From: Trigonopsis variabilis
Taxonomy: Eukaryota > Ascomycota > Trigonopsidomycetes > Trigonopsidales > Trigonopsidaceae
NCBI GenBank assembly: GCA_003707065.3
Contig: PPXM03000008.1
Coordinates: forward strand, 496,001 to 560,000
Reading direction: 5' to 3'
Length of the DNA stretch: 64,000 nt
Shown here: positions 43,901-53,713 of the stretch, in pieces
How the letters are laid out: every line of letters starts with the position of its first letter
Position numbering within the stretch: position 1 is the first letter of the stretch
Notes under the pieces: model-generated
What the model was told of the DNA's origin: nothing
The model's input: only the letters and a program-made list of their open reading frames with translations
The model's database searches: none
Program-made: the position numbers and the translations under genes

Positions 43901-44468
43901 GCTAGCCCTAAAGACGACTGTGACCTTGTTGCGCGAAGGGATCGCTGAGAAAGGGGAATATCTTCGACCGATTGAGGCCTTCGCAAAGAGCCCCGGCTAA
44001 ATGAACGACCCAAAACGGAAGAAGGGCGAGACGTAGGAAGGGGAAGGGGAGGGTCTTCACGGTTACTTAGTTGAGACGACGACCGCAAAGCTGTGGCAGC
44101 AGCTAAAAAGTTAGAAACAGCACTGACTATAGCAAAACAAATCAAAGCACCTAGGCACAATCGGAACTCGACCCAATTGCCCAGATGAATGGACGTTCTC
44201 TTGACTTTTGCCAAGAGACCATAAACAAAAGAAAGCAAAACAACAGAGTAAAGAATCAAACGTACCTGCAGACGACAGCCTGGATGATGCCGAAGAACTT
44301 CGTCGAATCTTTGGCGGTGTCGAGGGATCATCGACATAGACATAGTTATATTTGTCAGTAGCAACAGATTGCTTCAACGTCAGACCAATTCAACTCGGAA
44401 ATACAACGTACCTTATAACTAGGGATCTGGAACGGCGCTGGGCTTAGAGGTTGATGGCGGGAAAACAT
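40912..44468 (-). CDS. Large unknown Ser/Arg-rich protein with basic C-terminus
   Basis: Exons 44468-44412, 44371-44266 and 44102-40912 (introns 40 and 163 nt) give 1117 residues starting MFSRHQPLSPAPFQIPSYKQ, joined to SVATDKYNYVYVDDPSTPPK and then SSAAAATALRSSSQ. Both joins keep frame. The unspliced frame would give two false membrane helices that are really translated intron, so the protein has no predicted transmembrane segment. It is largely disordered, with many Arg-Ser clusters. A charged coiled-coil stretch is FQLHMEERRAKKERKRQIQA near residue 1000, and the C-terminus is strongly basic and amphipathic (PKKKKFSKIRKIFGLKS), which could bind membranes. It has the look of a cortical scaffold, but no family is recognised. 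Confidence 0.65.
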
Positions 44469-45497
44469 TGGGCCCAACTTCGACCTCAGGAAGAGATAAG
44501 ACGGTCGATTCCAAAAAGCTCACAAAGGAACCAAAGATATCAGTCAAGAGCTGTGACTGAACGTAGATAGATTAGGCGCCAGACAACAACTTTCAATGGC
44601 TTGATTGCAATCTAGGCGACTGATGAGCACGACAAGGGGGAGAAGGATGGACAGACTGGAGTGAGGTGTTGCTAGGTAACGGCAAAGGCTCACCTGGAGT
44701 TGCCCAAAGATGGCTTAGCAACGCCCCGTTCTTCGTCAAAGCGATGACCAACCTTCCATCTCATCACAACGCAATCGGGACTACAGTCAAGTGTGCTAGC
44801 GTGAGAGGTGACAGGTACGGCCCAATGGATGAAATGTAGAGTGTACAAGAAGAAGTTCCCTTTCAAGAGGGAAATCAGTCGAGAATGAGAGCACTACTCT
44901 GGACTCATTTGACATGCCAAACCCCAATATGAACTGTCCATTGTAAGAAAGTGTCCTCGATCAGATCATGTTTCTGACGTTGACTTTTTTGCCCTTACGC
45001 TGTGCCCGAGACTTTTGTAACAGCGCCTTACATCCTTTGCCCCAGCTGTTCTAGAACTGCTTTCCCACGTGAGAGAAATGCTCACGATCTCATGGTAGAT
45101 AGCACGCAGGAACTGGACGCATCTGTCATGCATGGCTGATAGACAAGCTATGCTCCGCTAGGGAAACCTTTTCTAGCTTGGGTCTCGTGGCAATGTAGAT
45201 TTCTTTGCTAGGACTTTTGGACCCTGGTGATATTTCACTCAGGAACCTGTATCTCGCGGTACCTCTGGTAATCTTGGACCGTGGCCTTAGACAAGATGTA
45301 ACAGCTTGATAAGATCGGCTCAGATCGACTGCAAAGCAAGAATTGAGAGCCTCGATCGCAGTAGTCGATGCCAGCCAGCAGGAGGACCATGTGACTGAAG
45401 CGCTACCAGGTCGGTGACGCCATTACCCGGCCGAACGACGCAACGACAGTGTAGACGGCAGGAAGCAAAGACAAGTCTATCGAGTTGTTTTTATGCC
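44469..45497. promoter_or_regulatory. Divergent upstream region, 1117-residue protein and serine acetyltransferase
   Basis: About 1.03 kb between outward-facing genes. I see no coding frame with family features, no tRNA B box and no strong repeat. A two-codon upstream ORF (atgccatga) overlaps the acetyltransferase start codon at 45493-45501. Confidence 0.5.
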
Positions 45498-45501
45498 ATG
45501 A
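45493..45501 (+). other. Minimal upstream ORF overlapping the acetyltransferase start
   Basis: atgccatga: an ATG-CCA-TGA mini-frame whose CCATGA contains the real start codon (45498) in another frame, giving an ATGA overlap. It is the ATG immediately upstream of the annotated start. It could lower initiation or allow re-initiation; whether it is in the transcript is unknown. Confidence 0.45.
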
Positions 45502-46964
45502 TCCTTGGCTTTACTGTCAGGAGATATGTGGGTAATGGACCAGCTCTGAAATCACGACTCTTTTGTCTGAGCAGGGCCTTTTCTTCGTCGCTACTCCGCG
45601 GCAATGATCACAAGCCAAGCCAAGGATCATCAAATCCCCAGCTATCCTTCCCTTGTCTTGATAAGCTCGAGCAGCGGACTCAATCGATTTCCCAATCTTA
45701 TGAGTCCGGCCCAGAACCGTCCTATTCCAACGTTCACAGTGGATATAAAATCTTCCACGACCAGGAATCTCTTCGCTTGGACCATGGCGGAATACTGCGC
45801 TCGTTTGATATTGCCTACGAGACTTGGGGTGAACTGAACGCCGACAAATCTAATGCAATTCTCCTCCACACCGGGCTGTCTGCTTCTTCCCATGCTAAAT
45901 CTCACGAAAACAACAAATCGCCCGGATGGTGGGAGAAGTTCATAGGCCCTGGACTGTCCCTGGATACCGACAAGTTCTTTGTTATCTGTACAAACGTCAT
46001 TGGATCGTGCTATGGCTCGACGGGACCGTCCTCCATTGACCCGTCCAACGGTGAGATATACGCCACTAGATTCCCCATCATTACCGTCGACGACATGATC
46101 CGAGCCCAAATGCGGTTGATTGGCAAGGGTCTGGGCATCGACAAGTTATATGCATCGGTTGGAGCAAGTATGGGGGGAATGCAGTCGTTATCGGTGGGCG
46201 TCCATTACCCTGATAAGGTTGGGCGTATTGTCTCGATCTCTGCGTGTGCTCTCAGTCACCCCTACTCGATTGCGCTAAGGCATACCCAGCGCCAGGTGCT
46301 CATGGCCGACCCCAACTGGAAACGAGGCTTCTATTATGACTCGGTTCCTCCCCACGTGGGAATGAAACTGGCGAGAGAAATCTCTACCGTCACATATCGG
46401 TCTGGTCCAGAATGGGAACAGCGATTTGGTCGCCTAAGAGCGGATCCGTCGATGCCACCGGCTCTGTGTCCAGATTTTCTAATTGAGACATATCTAGATC
46501 ATCAAGGGGAGAAGTTCTGCCTCGAATATGACCCCAACTCTCTTTTGTACGTCTCCAAAGCAATGGATTTGTTTGATCTATCGGCCTCTATCCAGCAGTC
46601 TCTCGCGTCCTCTCGCCTGGCCGCTAAGGACCAGCTGCCTTCGGACGTGTGTCCAATGCCGTATCACGAGCGACCCCGGAAAACAAGAACGGATCAGGAT
46701 ATAGAGAACGAGAAGCTGGATCTCATCCAAGGCATGAGTCCCATGAAAGACCATCCCACCTTCGTCCTTGGCGTCGCAAGCGATTTCCTCTTCCCCTCGT
46801 GGCAGCAAAAACAGATCGCTGATGCGCTGGTCAGCGCTGGCAATAAAAACGTCACCCATATCGAGCTTGGCCATGACATCTCGCTCTACGGTCACGACAC
46901 CTTCCTCCTGGCGGTTGAACCCATAGGCAAGCCGTTAAAAAAGTTTCTCGAGACACCGCTCTAA
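45498..46964 (+). CDS. Serine O-acetyltransferase, fungal mitochondrial type (CysA/Cys2)
   Basis: Makes O-acetylserine from serine and acetyl-CoA for cysteine synthesis. These fungal enzymes are alpha/beta hydrolases derived from homoserine O-acetyltransferase, not bacterial CysE. A single exon of 488 residues begins at the ATG at 45498; the frame is open upstream only from a GTG. The N-terminus [20 protein letters not shown] looks like a mitochondrial presequence. Family blocks: [80 protein letters not shown]. The nucleophile is Ser224 in [11 protein letters not shown]; Asp and His are in [13 protein letters not shown] and [10 protein letters not shown]. The FPCLD and ESGPEPSY blocks favour the serine enzyme over Met2, but homoserine acetyltransferase activity cannot be excluded. 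Confidence 0.82.
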   Translation: MILGFTVRRYVGNGPALKSRLFCLSRAFSSSLLRGNDHKPSQGSSNPQLSFPCLDKLEQRTQSISQSYESGPEPSYSNVHSGYKIFHDQESLRLDHGGILRSFDIAYETWGELNADKSNAILLHTGLSASSHAKSHENNKSPGWWEKFIGPGLSLDTDKFFVICTNVIGSCYGSTGPSSIDPSNGEIYATRFPIITVDDMIRAQMRLIGKGLGIDKLYASVGASMGGMQSLSVGVHYPDKVGRIVSISACALSHPYSIALRHTQRQVLMADPNWKRGFYYDSVPPHVGMKLAREISTVTYRSGPEWEQRFGRLRADPSMPPALCPDFLIETYLDHQGEKFCLEYDPNSLLYVSKAMDLFDLSASIQQSLASSRLAAKDQLPSDVCPMPYHERPRKTRTDQDIENEKLDLIQGMSPMKDHPTFVLGVASDFLFPSWQQKQIADALVSAGNKNVTHIELGHDISLYGHDTFLLAVEPIGKPLKKFLETPL

Positions 46965-46990
46965 GTCACCCTCAACTAGAATCATTTGTG

Positions 46991-47002
46991 TATATAATAA
47001 AA
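46991..47002 (+). terminator. Probable 3'-end formation signals of the acetyltransferase gene
   Basis: tatataataaaa lies about 27 bp after the stop codon. It combines a TATATA-type efficiency element with an AATAAA-type positioning element, the usual yeast arrangement. The next gene on the same strand starts about 80 bp further on. Confidence 0.45.
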
Positions 47003-47080
47003 GCAATCTCTTTGGTCGTTCTGCCTAGACTATCTCAGGACCCGTCCAGGGTGCCGACCGGGTAACCGCTTCCCTGAGCC

Positions 47081-48392
47081 ATGTTGCCCAGGAAGCCAGA
47101 AAATTGTAACAGTGGAATTTTAACTGACGACTCGAGTCAAGGGGGAATGCGACACAAACACAGTTATCTGGTCCAGACTTTGATCGACTGGCAGATAAGT
47201 AAGTAAATGGGATACGGTGCCGGCATTTTGATGCGCACATATGCCAGATCGACGGGAAACTAACAATTTTTCAGGTCTCCTGGTGACTGTGCTTGGGATA
47301 TTATGGAGCATTGGATATATTTTTAATTATGAATGGGCGCAAAACTTCTTTACGCTGCAGTATGGCTTTGTTCCCGAGTACTCGACGACGGGAACGACTG
47401 TCTACCGGGCTGGGATTAAAGATGCTTATTTGGTGTTTACATTTCTCATCCAGTTTCTGATTATACGAAAGGCGTTGATGGATTATGTCTTTTTCCCGCT
47501 TGCGGTTCTCGCTGGGGTTCGAAAGACCAAAGCTCGGGTTCGATTCGCCGAGCAAGCGTGGTGTGTATTTTATTTCCTGATTGCATGGGTGACTGAAATG
47601 GTCTTGTACTATCAGTCAGAGTATTGGATGGATTTGCGCAAGGTCTGGCAGGGATGGCCTCATCGAGATCTGAGCGTGGAGTTCAAGGTGTTTTATCTGA
47701 TGCAGCTGGCGTTCTGGATCCACGAAATCATCGTTCTCAACCTCGAGGAGCGTCGAAACGACTACTGGCAGATGTTCAGCCACCATATTGTCACGACGTT
47801 TCTGATGATTGGTTCTTACCATTGGTTTTTCACCCGCATCGGCCACACCGTCCTCGTGCTCATGGACCTCGTCGACGTTCTCCTTTCGACGGCCAAGCTG
47901 CTGCGGTACATGGGCCGACAGACTGCATGTGATGTATGTTTTGCTATTTTCATGATCACCTGGTTCATCACCCGCCATCTCTTGTTCTTTGCCTTGATGT
48001 GGTCGGTGTTCTTTTATTCGCGCGAGATCATCCAAGTAGGCTACTACCCCGATCCTGCTAGTCCACTTTTCGAGTCACACCGGTTCTTTACGTCCTGGAC
48101 ATGGCTAATCTTCAACGTCCTCTTGCTGGTGTTGCAGATCCTGACTATTCTCTGGTTTGTGATGATTCTCCGCGTGGCCTACCGAGTCATCTCTGGCAAT
48201 GGAGCCGATGATTCGCGCTCAGATGACGAGGACGAGGACGAGGAAGAAGAGATTGTTGTTGAAATTGAGATAAAGGAGGCAAAACAAGGCACTAATGGTG
48301 TCAAACTCGAAGGAACTAAAAACGGTCATGCCAATGGTCATTCTAGTGCCATTCATAGTGATCGACCGACCCGACGATCACGAAGAGTTTAG
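47081..48392 (+). CDS. LAG1: Ceramide synthase, LAG1/LAC1 family
   Basis: ER enzyme joining a fatty acyl-CoA to a sphingoid base. Exons 47081-47198 and 47275-48392 (76-nt intron, donor GTAAGT, branch ACTAAC, acceptor TTTTTCAG) give 411 residues, the same length I recall for yeast Lag1. The N-terminus is MLPRKPENCNSGILTDDSSQ, with a stop two codons before it. The ATG at 47241, in the open frame, lies inside the intron and is not the start. The TLC domain has 6-8 hydrophobic helices. The Lag motif region reads YWQMFSHHIVTTFLMIGSYH, with the catalytic His pair, then VLVLMDLVDVLLSTAKLLRY. An acidic tail (DDEDEDEEEE, potential CK2 sites) and a basic RRSRRV end close the protein. Confidence 0.93.
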
Positions 48393-48640
48393 AATTCTAG
48401 AGCTTTTACACGTGTTTGTATTATATGGCGTTTCATTAGTTTTAGAAAGACTAGTTTTCTCAGCGCAACCGTAGCTGCACTGGATATGAATTTTGTGCGA
48501 TACGATCCATGACAGAAATAGAATCGTCTCTTAGCCTTCAGCTATGCAAAAACAATACGTACATACTTGTGTGCCTACAAACAGCTCATAAATCATCAAG
48601 ACCTAAAAATACACGCAACACAAAAACCAGCCATGTCCCA

Positions 48641-49522
48641 TTATTGAATCAGTTGGACATAGTTGCTTGGACAGATGCCCACCTCTCCGGCTTCGTTGCG
48701 GGCCTGCCACCAACGACCAGAGATGTCTGAGATTTCCAAGACTTCGCCCTTTGAGAAAGACAATTCGTTTGAATCGTCCGGATTCGCCTGATAATCGTAG
48801 ACGGCCTGTGCCCGGTAAGGATATTCGGTGGGCAGAGGCAGCACGTCCTCCGGGTCATCGTGCTCAAGAGGCGTGCTCGACTGTCGAGCCGTGCTCAAGG
48901 GACGACGGTTCTGCTCGGAAGTGGTTTCAAACCCAGATAGCTGCGCAGACGAGAGCATTGGCGGGTAGGGTCCGCCCGGAGCCGGCTGGCCAGGGGTCGA
49001 CATGGGTCTTGTGTGGAAAGACATGGGTCTGATGGAGTATCGATTGACAAACGTGTGCAGGGGCACATCGTTTGACGAGCCGAAATAGATCAGCCAAAGA
49101 AAGTTGATGATTGAGAGCAGGATGCCGCCAGTCGACGCAGCAGCCATGGCCGACGCCGAGTTATAAACACAGCTATTGACCATAATTGGCATATAACTGC
49201 ACGCGATCGTGATGCCTGAGATGGCCAGCGACTGATAGGAAGCGACTTTATCGCAAACAACCACGTATGTGAGAGCCACAATCACCACCAGCTCATAGAC
49301 AATCGCCCACCATCCCCAGTGAGGGAATTCATCACGAACTGAGCCTGCCACTGCACCACAGAAGGCGATGATCCATGCCATGGCGGCCACGGAAAACGTC
49401 GCCAGGAGGAACGCATCACCAAGGATGATTCCAAAGTCAAACTGTCGAGGTCGCGCCTGCGCCTGCGTTCCTAGCGCGCTGGATGATCTTCCTTTGGTCG
49501 ACATTGAAGATTTCTCTGCCAT
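48641..49522 (-). CDS. SHO1: Osmosensor adaptor SHO1
   Basis: Plasma-membrane scaffold of the high-osmolarity branch that recruits Pbs2 and Ste11. It is a single exon of 293 residues. Four transmembrane helices occupy about residues 30-155 (FGIILGDAFLLATFSVAAMA, WAIVYELVVIVALTYVVVC, SLAISGITIACSYMPIMV, AASTGGILLSIINFLWLIYF). A Ser/Pro linker follows. The C-terminal SH3 domain covers about 233-291, with AVYDYQANPDDSNELSFSKG, the RT-loop acids, GRWWQARN and SNYVQLIQ. This four-helix plus SH3 layout is unique to Sho1. The start ATG at 49522 is the first in frame. Confidence 0.95.
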   Translation of the reverse strand: MAEKSSMSTKGRSSSALGTQAQARPRQFDFGIILGDAFLLATFSVAAMAWIIAFCGAVAGSVRDEFPHWGWWAIVYELVVIVALTYVVVCDKVASYQSLAISGITIACSYMPIMVNSCVYNSASAMAAASTGGILLSIINFLWLIYFGSSNDVPLHTFVNRYSIRPMSFHTRPMSTPGQPAPGGPYPPMLSSAQLSGFETTSEQNRRPLSTARQSSTPLEHDDPEDVLPLPTEYPYRAQAVYDYQANPDDSNELSFSKGEVLEISDISGRWWQARNEAGEVGICPSNYVQLIQ

Positions 49523-49893
49523 TCACAAATTCACAAATTCACAAGATAAAAAAAGCTCACAAGGTTAAATAAAGGACGGTGGTTGTTGCTGAGAGGCCAG
49601 AATACGCGGCCAAGGGGTTTTTTCTTTACGGTAACGACGTGTCAATTCTCGACACTCAGACACGCGTCGGGCCATTATTAATTAGCTACAATAGGGGAAA
49701 CCAGGCGCGTTACCTTGCTAAATTGGACAATCAGCCCTGTTAAATGGCAGGTGGCCAGGGGACCCCTGTCACCTGGCTCACTACCGTTGGATCTAGACCT
49801 GGGTTGGCAGTGACAGGTCGAGTGTCAGAGGAATGCACCAATGGGCCGGCAAGAACATGAGTCTATCGGGTTCTTTTGCCGAGACAGGATAGT
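49523..49893. promoter_or_regulatory. SHO1 promoter region and 3' flank of the AVT-type gene
   Basis: 371 bp between tandem minus-strand genes. A short acaaattcacaaattcacaa repeat lies just upstream of the SHO1 start (49525-49544). No gene is supported. Confidence 0.5.
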
Positions 49894-51348
49894 CTAGAGA
49901 AGTATATTAGCGGTGAGACAGAGGATCATCACCACGAGGCCGTAGATGGATAAGAGGGCAGCAAAGAGAGAGAGGGGTTTAGGCAGAAGGCGCCAGCCAA
50001 AATAGCCAGGCAGGATGAACGAGATCGATGTAGATCCCGTGGCCCCAACGTAGGCAAGAACGCTCTCGAGGTTCTTGATGTTGATGGCGGCGACGAGGCT
50101 GGCGGCAAGGATGCCGCCGGTCAAGATCACGAATCTCGATTCAGGCAGATGGATTCTGACCGGACTCTGGGCTCGAGCCGACGAGGGGGAGGAGGATGAA
50201 GTCGCCAAGGAGGGGCGCGTATAGTGGTGGATGATATTGTTGATGGAGTTGCGACAAGGGTGGCACTGAAGAGGGTACGATAGGACGACCAGGAGGACGA
50301 TAGCGAGGCGGCCGACGGTGACGGAAAAGAAGGGCCCGTAATTGTTCATGATGTTGCCGGTGACATTGTCTCCAAACGAGAGATAGCCAGCGAGACCGAC
50401 GATAACGTAGAAGAAAGCAGCCAGGCCAATGGAGCTTGAAATGACAAGGAAGATGCCTGTGTTGGAAGTGTCGGCAAACTCGTTGACAATACTAAACATG
50501 TTCTGATGGCAAGTGTAGGCAAAGACCATGACTGGCAGCGCAGCGAGGATCGACCAGCTGGATTCAGGACTAAACACCCTCACCGGGCCCTTTTCTTCTA
50601 GGGTGTCACCCGCAAGATAGTGGCCAATGACCAGGAACACCAGATAGCCCACGCTGGTGAGAGCAATGAGCGAGGTGTGGCGAAGCGCATTGAGGGTTCT
50701 CAGAAACGATAGAGGCGCGACAATGCCAAACGACAGACTGATCCAAAACGCCCGGCTGCTGAAGATCGAGCCAGGCTCGGGCGAAAACAAAGAAAGGATG
50801 ATTTGGGGCATCAGGTCACCAACAATGATCAGATAACTCACGCCCACGCCGAAACATTTGATGGCGATAGCGCCATCAAACACGACGCACAGCTTGGGAT
50901 ATGTGATCTGCGCCAAAGCAAAGAAAGAGGCATGGCCTCGCTCGACAAACCGCGCGCAGCGGCCTTGGAGATAAAGCCCAAACCCAGCTGTGCATGCAGA
51001 AATCAGCATTCCGACGATCCCAAAGAATATGCCGTCAGCCCTCATAGTATACGGCATGGCCAGGATACCAGCACCAACGATTGTATTGAGTAAATTGATC
51101 ACACTCGACTGGGCCGTAGCTGAGGCAGGATACCGCACGACTGCGCCCGTCTCCGATCCTGGATTGCGATCATTGTCAATCGTATCGTCTCCCCATACGA
51201 CCTTTGCGGCCGATCTGTTTTTGAACGAAGACGCACTTGTCACCGACGATGGCCGATGCACGGCACTCGACTCGTCCTCCACGCTCTGCGTCGACCGAGC
51301 TCCAGTCTCAGGTCTAGATCTCGGTATAGATTGATATGAAAAGGCCAT
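49894..51348 (-). CDS. Vacuolar amino acid transporter, AVT family
   Basis: Member of the amino acid/auxin permease family; Avt5-Avt7-type transporters export amino acids from the vacuole. It is a single exon of 484 residues with an about 80-residue hydrophilic Ser-rich N-terminus, then about 11 hydrophobic helices. The first helix is diagnostic: SSVINLLNTIVGAGILAMPY. Other family blocks are VFAYTCHQNMFSIVNEF and YSLSFGDNVTGNI-like AGYLSFGDNVTGNIMNNY. Its size and the long helix 1 loop fit Avt6 (aspartate/glutamate exporter) better than the larger Avt1. Substrate is inferred. An in-frame ATG at 51348 is used. Confidence 0.85.
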   Translation of the reverse strand: MAFSYQSIPRSRPETGARSTQSVEDESSAVHRPSSVTSASSFKNRSAAKVVWGDDTIDNDRNPGSETGAVVRYPASATAQSSVINLLNTIVGAGILAMPYTMRADGIFFGIVGMLISACTAGFGLYLQGRCARFVERGHASFFALAQITYPKLCVVFDGAIAIKCFGVGVSYLIIVGDLMPQIILSLFSPEPGSIFSSRAFWISLSFGIVAPLSFLRTLNALRHTSLIALTSVGYLVFLVIGHYLAGDTLEEKGPVRVFSPESSWSILAALPVMVFAYTCHQNMFSIVNEFADTSNTGIFLVISSSIGLAAFFYVIVGLAGYLSFGDNVTGNIMNNYGPFFSVTVGRLAIVLLVVLSYPLQCHPCRNSINNIIHHYTRPSLATSSSSPSSARAQSPVRIHLPESRFVILTGGILAASLVAAINIKNLESVLAYVGATGSTSISFILPGYFGWRLLPKPLSLFAALLSIYGLVVMILCLTANILL

Positions 51349-51928
51349 CTAACTGTTGGCAGCTTGGTTAACTGTTTGGAACTTGTCTCGAGAGCAAAGC
51401 CTTTGATCTCAAACGGCCGTCCACAACGCAACAAGAAACACTCTTGACGGGCAGCTCCAGGGCAAAGATGGATACAAGACAGATATCGATACCGCTCTCG
51501 ACAGGAAAACGATAAAGCTCTGGGTCTGAAATACAATGAGAGTCTTTGAGATCTTTTCTTGGTTGCCAAGGTGTTCAATTTACTGTAGATCTTGCGACAT
51601 TGTTACACGCTACGCGAGAGATAGATAGAGCAGCTGTTGCCGAACTAGGCTCGAAAATGACCGTCTTGTAGAGGAGGTGTAATGAGGCACGCTAGAGCTG
51701 CAAGCAGAATTTTTTCTAAATAGTTTGAGATGTGCTGGAGTGAGTTGACTGTTGTGGGAACAAACGTGGCACGCCCTTACTGAGGGTTACATGGCATCCC
51801 CCGCGCCGTCCCTTTCTAATTTTCTCGTAACTCCCAACGGGAATGCCCATCCTAATTTTGCTTGGGATCGCTACCACGGCTTCTTTCCTTTCACTTTCCT
51901 ACATGGAGACGTCCACCTCGCTTGATTG
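51349..51928. promoter_or_regulatory. Divergent upstream region, AVT-type and RRN9-like genes
   Basis: 580 bp between outward-facing start codons. It contains a third exact copy of cctttctaatttt (51811-51823). An upstream ORF of eight codons (51903-51929) has a stop that overlaps the RRN9-like start codon as TGATG. No other gene is supported. Confidence 0.5.
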
Positions 51929-51929
51929 A
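51903..51929 (+). other. Upstream ORF ending on the RRN9-like start codon
   Basis: ATG, seven sense codons (ETSTSLD) and TGA. The last base of the stop is the first base of the coding ATG (TGATG), the arrangement typical of termination-reinitiation coupling. Whether it lies in the mature transcript is not known. Confidence 0.45.
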
Positions 51930-52960
51930 TGGCCGAGCGCAATTTGTCTGATTTGAAGTCCTTACTGGTATCACTTGAAACCGAGTCCCATCAGAATTTG
52001 TCTCTGCATTTGTTGTCCTCTTGGCTTAGTCGCTATGAGCGCGACCTAGGCAGCCAAGTCCGGCAGTTTCCCAATCGCATCTGGACTAACTGGCCTCTAC
52101 CTCCTTGGGAAGTCCCTCATCACCGGCTTCAAGGATCGAGCAATGAAATCAAGGCTCAATATAGCCACTATGTCGCCAAGCGTCGCAAGCTTGAGGTCGA
52201 TACGAGCGTGATCCGACTAGCTCCCCGGCTTTATGATGCCGGGATTGATCCAAACGCCCTATTTCAAATTGACTTGGATCCTCAAGAAGCTTCAGTCATC
52301 TCGAACGGGACCTCTCCAGACACCAGCTTGGCCGAGTCTCAGGCCAACCTGGCTCAGCAGTTGGAGATGGTGGCTCTTAAAGTCTTGAATCGTCTCCCTG
52401 AAGACCATTATGTCTTCTCCACCTTTGACTTCGATCCTGAAATACCAAACTCCCGTCCGGCTCTCCTTTTGAGCCAGCCTACGAGCGGGGAGCGCATTGA
52501 GGCGGCAGACTCGACCACCATCCGTCCCTGTCCAGACCCAGCTCAGCCTCCGTTGAATCCTGTCTCTTCAGCCGCTGACCTTGTCATGGAACTTCTTACA
52601 AAACTAATAGATCAACTGGCCTTGCTCCGTCAAACCCAGGCCGCTGCTCTTCGCTCCCGCGACGACAAAATCTATCCTCTGGACTACACTCACGTCTTGG
52701 AATGCTTTGACAGCTTAATTAATTCAAATAGGCTGTCCTCCTTCCCCCCACAAACGTTGGCCTCTATCTACGGTCGCGTAAAGCAGCGGATGGCAAACTT
52801 GGAGAGTCTGCGAGAAACAGACGATGCCCGTCACTCGAGCGCTTCTCCCTCTGAAGGCTTGCTGGATCCAGAAATGGAGGAACTGAGGGAATGGAACGAC
52901 CTTGCAGAGAAACGCCACTGGACCCTCGAGAGCTGTCCCCCGGTGCGTCGCCGCAAATAG
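51929..52960 (+). CDS. RRN9: RRN9-like RNA polymerase I upstream factor subunit
   Basis: In yeast, Rrn9 is part of the upstream activating factor that positions RNA polymerase I at rDNA promoters. A single exon of 343 residues (yeast about 365) starts MAERNLSDLKSLLVSLETES. The N-terminal block LHLLSSWLSRYERDLGS.. followed by RIWTNWPLPPWEVPHHRL fits the Rrn9 domain pattern (a helix of the LxxHLxxxxLL kind, then a W..WPLPP..VP motif). The remainder has helical segments (SSAADLVMELLTKLIDQLAL, ASIYGRVKQRMANLESLRET) and a basic end (PPVRRRK). The domain is short and divergent, so assignment is moderate. Its start codon overlaps the stop of a short upstream ORF. Confidence 0.6.
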   Translation: MAERNLSDLKSLLVSLETESHQNLSLHLLSSWLSRYERDLGSQVRQFPNRIWTNWPLPPWEVPHHRLQGSSNEIKAQYSHYVAKRRKLEVDTSVIRLAPRLYDAGIDPNALFQIDLDPQEASVISNGTSPDTSLAESQANLAQQLEMVALKVLNRLPEDHYVFSTFDFDPEIPNSRPALLLSQPTSGERIEAADSTTIRPCPDPAQPPLNPVSSAADLVMELLTKLIDQLALLRQTQAAALRSRDDKIYPLDYTHVLECFDSLINSNRLSSFPPQTLASIYGRVKQRMANLESLRETDDARHSSASPSEGLLDPEMEELREWNDLAEKRHWTLESCPPVRRRK

Positions 52961-53713
52961 TCTGCTGCTGTGGAAATGTATGCGCCAGTCTACGAATAAT
53001 CGGTCATTGTATGATATCTTGCTTTCTCCTAAAGGCTCGTTTTTAAAGGTTTACCCCCGCCATGCACAACGACACAAGAAACCACCCCCTCAAGCACCAA
53101 AAAAAAAGAACACGCCGACCACACCACTGCCCATTATTTTCATCTCTCATGTGCTGCAAATACCCGAGACCGGTAAAACTCAAAGATTCAACCAATAAAT
53201 ACAATTTTCTCTCGCTCGACTTGAATTTTCCTTCCTTCCGAGACACTTATGCAATTAGAATCGCCTTTGACAGCCCTCCACTATTTTATTCTCTGCACCA
53301 TCCATACTTGGTGCAAAGAAAAGGAAACGGTCAATATCATGCCAATCTCCCCCCATGCAACAAGCATGCCGACATGACCCTCCATGAAGAATTCCACTAT
53401 ATTTTCTCAATCATTCCTTCAGTCGTAAGATTTTATGAAAAGCCAATAAATGATATGTTTTTGTCAACCAAAAAACTCCTTAATATGTAAATTTAATCGA
53501 AAGGTGCAACAATGCCCTTGAAATATCTGCATCTCCTTGTGGTCTCCAGTCTCGTTATTCGCCAGCAACATTATATTCGTATACTCCTCTTAATTTCCCC
53601 ATTATTAGACGCCACCCGATCAAAATCAATAGAGCCCCCTCGCCCCTCATCTTTTATACCATTCGTCGCGGCAAGCAGCCACGACTACAAACAAAAACAA
53701 AAGAGTTAACCTC
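52961..53713. other. AT-rich convergent intergenic region
   Basis: 753 bp between two converging genes, noticeably AT-rich. It contains one ATG-initiated frame of 142 codons (53062-53490, beginning MHNDTRNHPLKHQKKRTRRP). That frame has no recognisable domain, and its composition follows the local base bias, so I list it only as a possibility. Otherwise nothing is seen. Confidence 0.4.
53062..53490 (+). CDS. Possible orphan ORF (low confidence)
   Basis: 142 codons from an ATG without a stop in AT-rich DNA, where stops should be frequent. The product is His/Pro/Lys-rich at the start and hydrophobic-aromatic later (FDSPPLFYSLHHPYL, FHYIFSIIPSVVRFYE). No family is recognised, no intron signals are needed, and no upstream element was seen. 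It may be chance within the 3' flanks of two converging genes. Confidence 0.2.
   Translation: MHNDTRNHPLKHQKKRTRRPHHCPLFSSLMCCKYPRPVKLKDSTNKYNFLSLDLNFPSFRDTYAIRIAFDSPPLFYSLHHPYLVQRKGNGQYHANLPPCNKHADMTLHEEFHYIFSIIPSVVRFYEKPINDMFLSTKKLLNM

Noticed and set aside
44103-44265. Transmembrane segments at the start of the 1117-residue protein
   Set aside because: They are encoded by an intron with clear splice signals; joining exons upstream gives a consistent frame without them.
45498-46964. Call as homoserine O-acetyltransferase MET2
   Set aside because: The overall fold fits, but the [14 protein letters not shown]-terminal blocks and presequence match the fungal serine O-acetyltransferase branch better.
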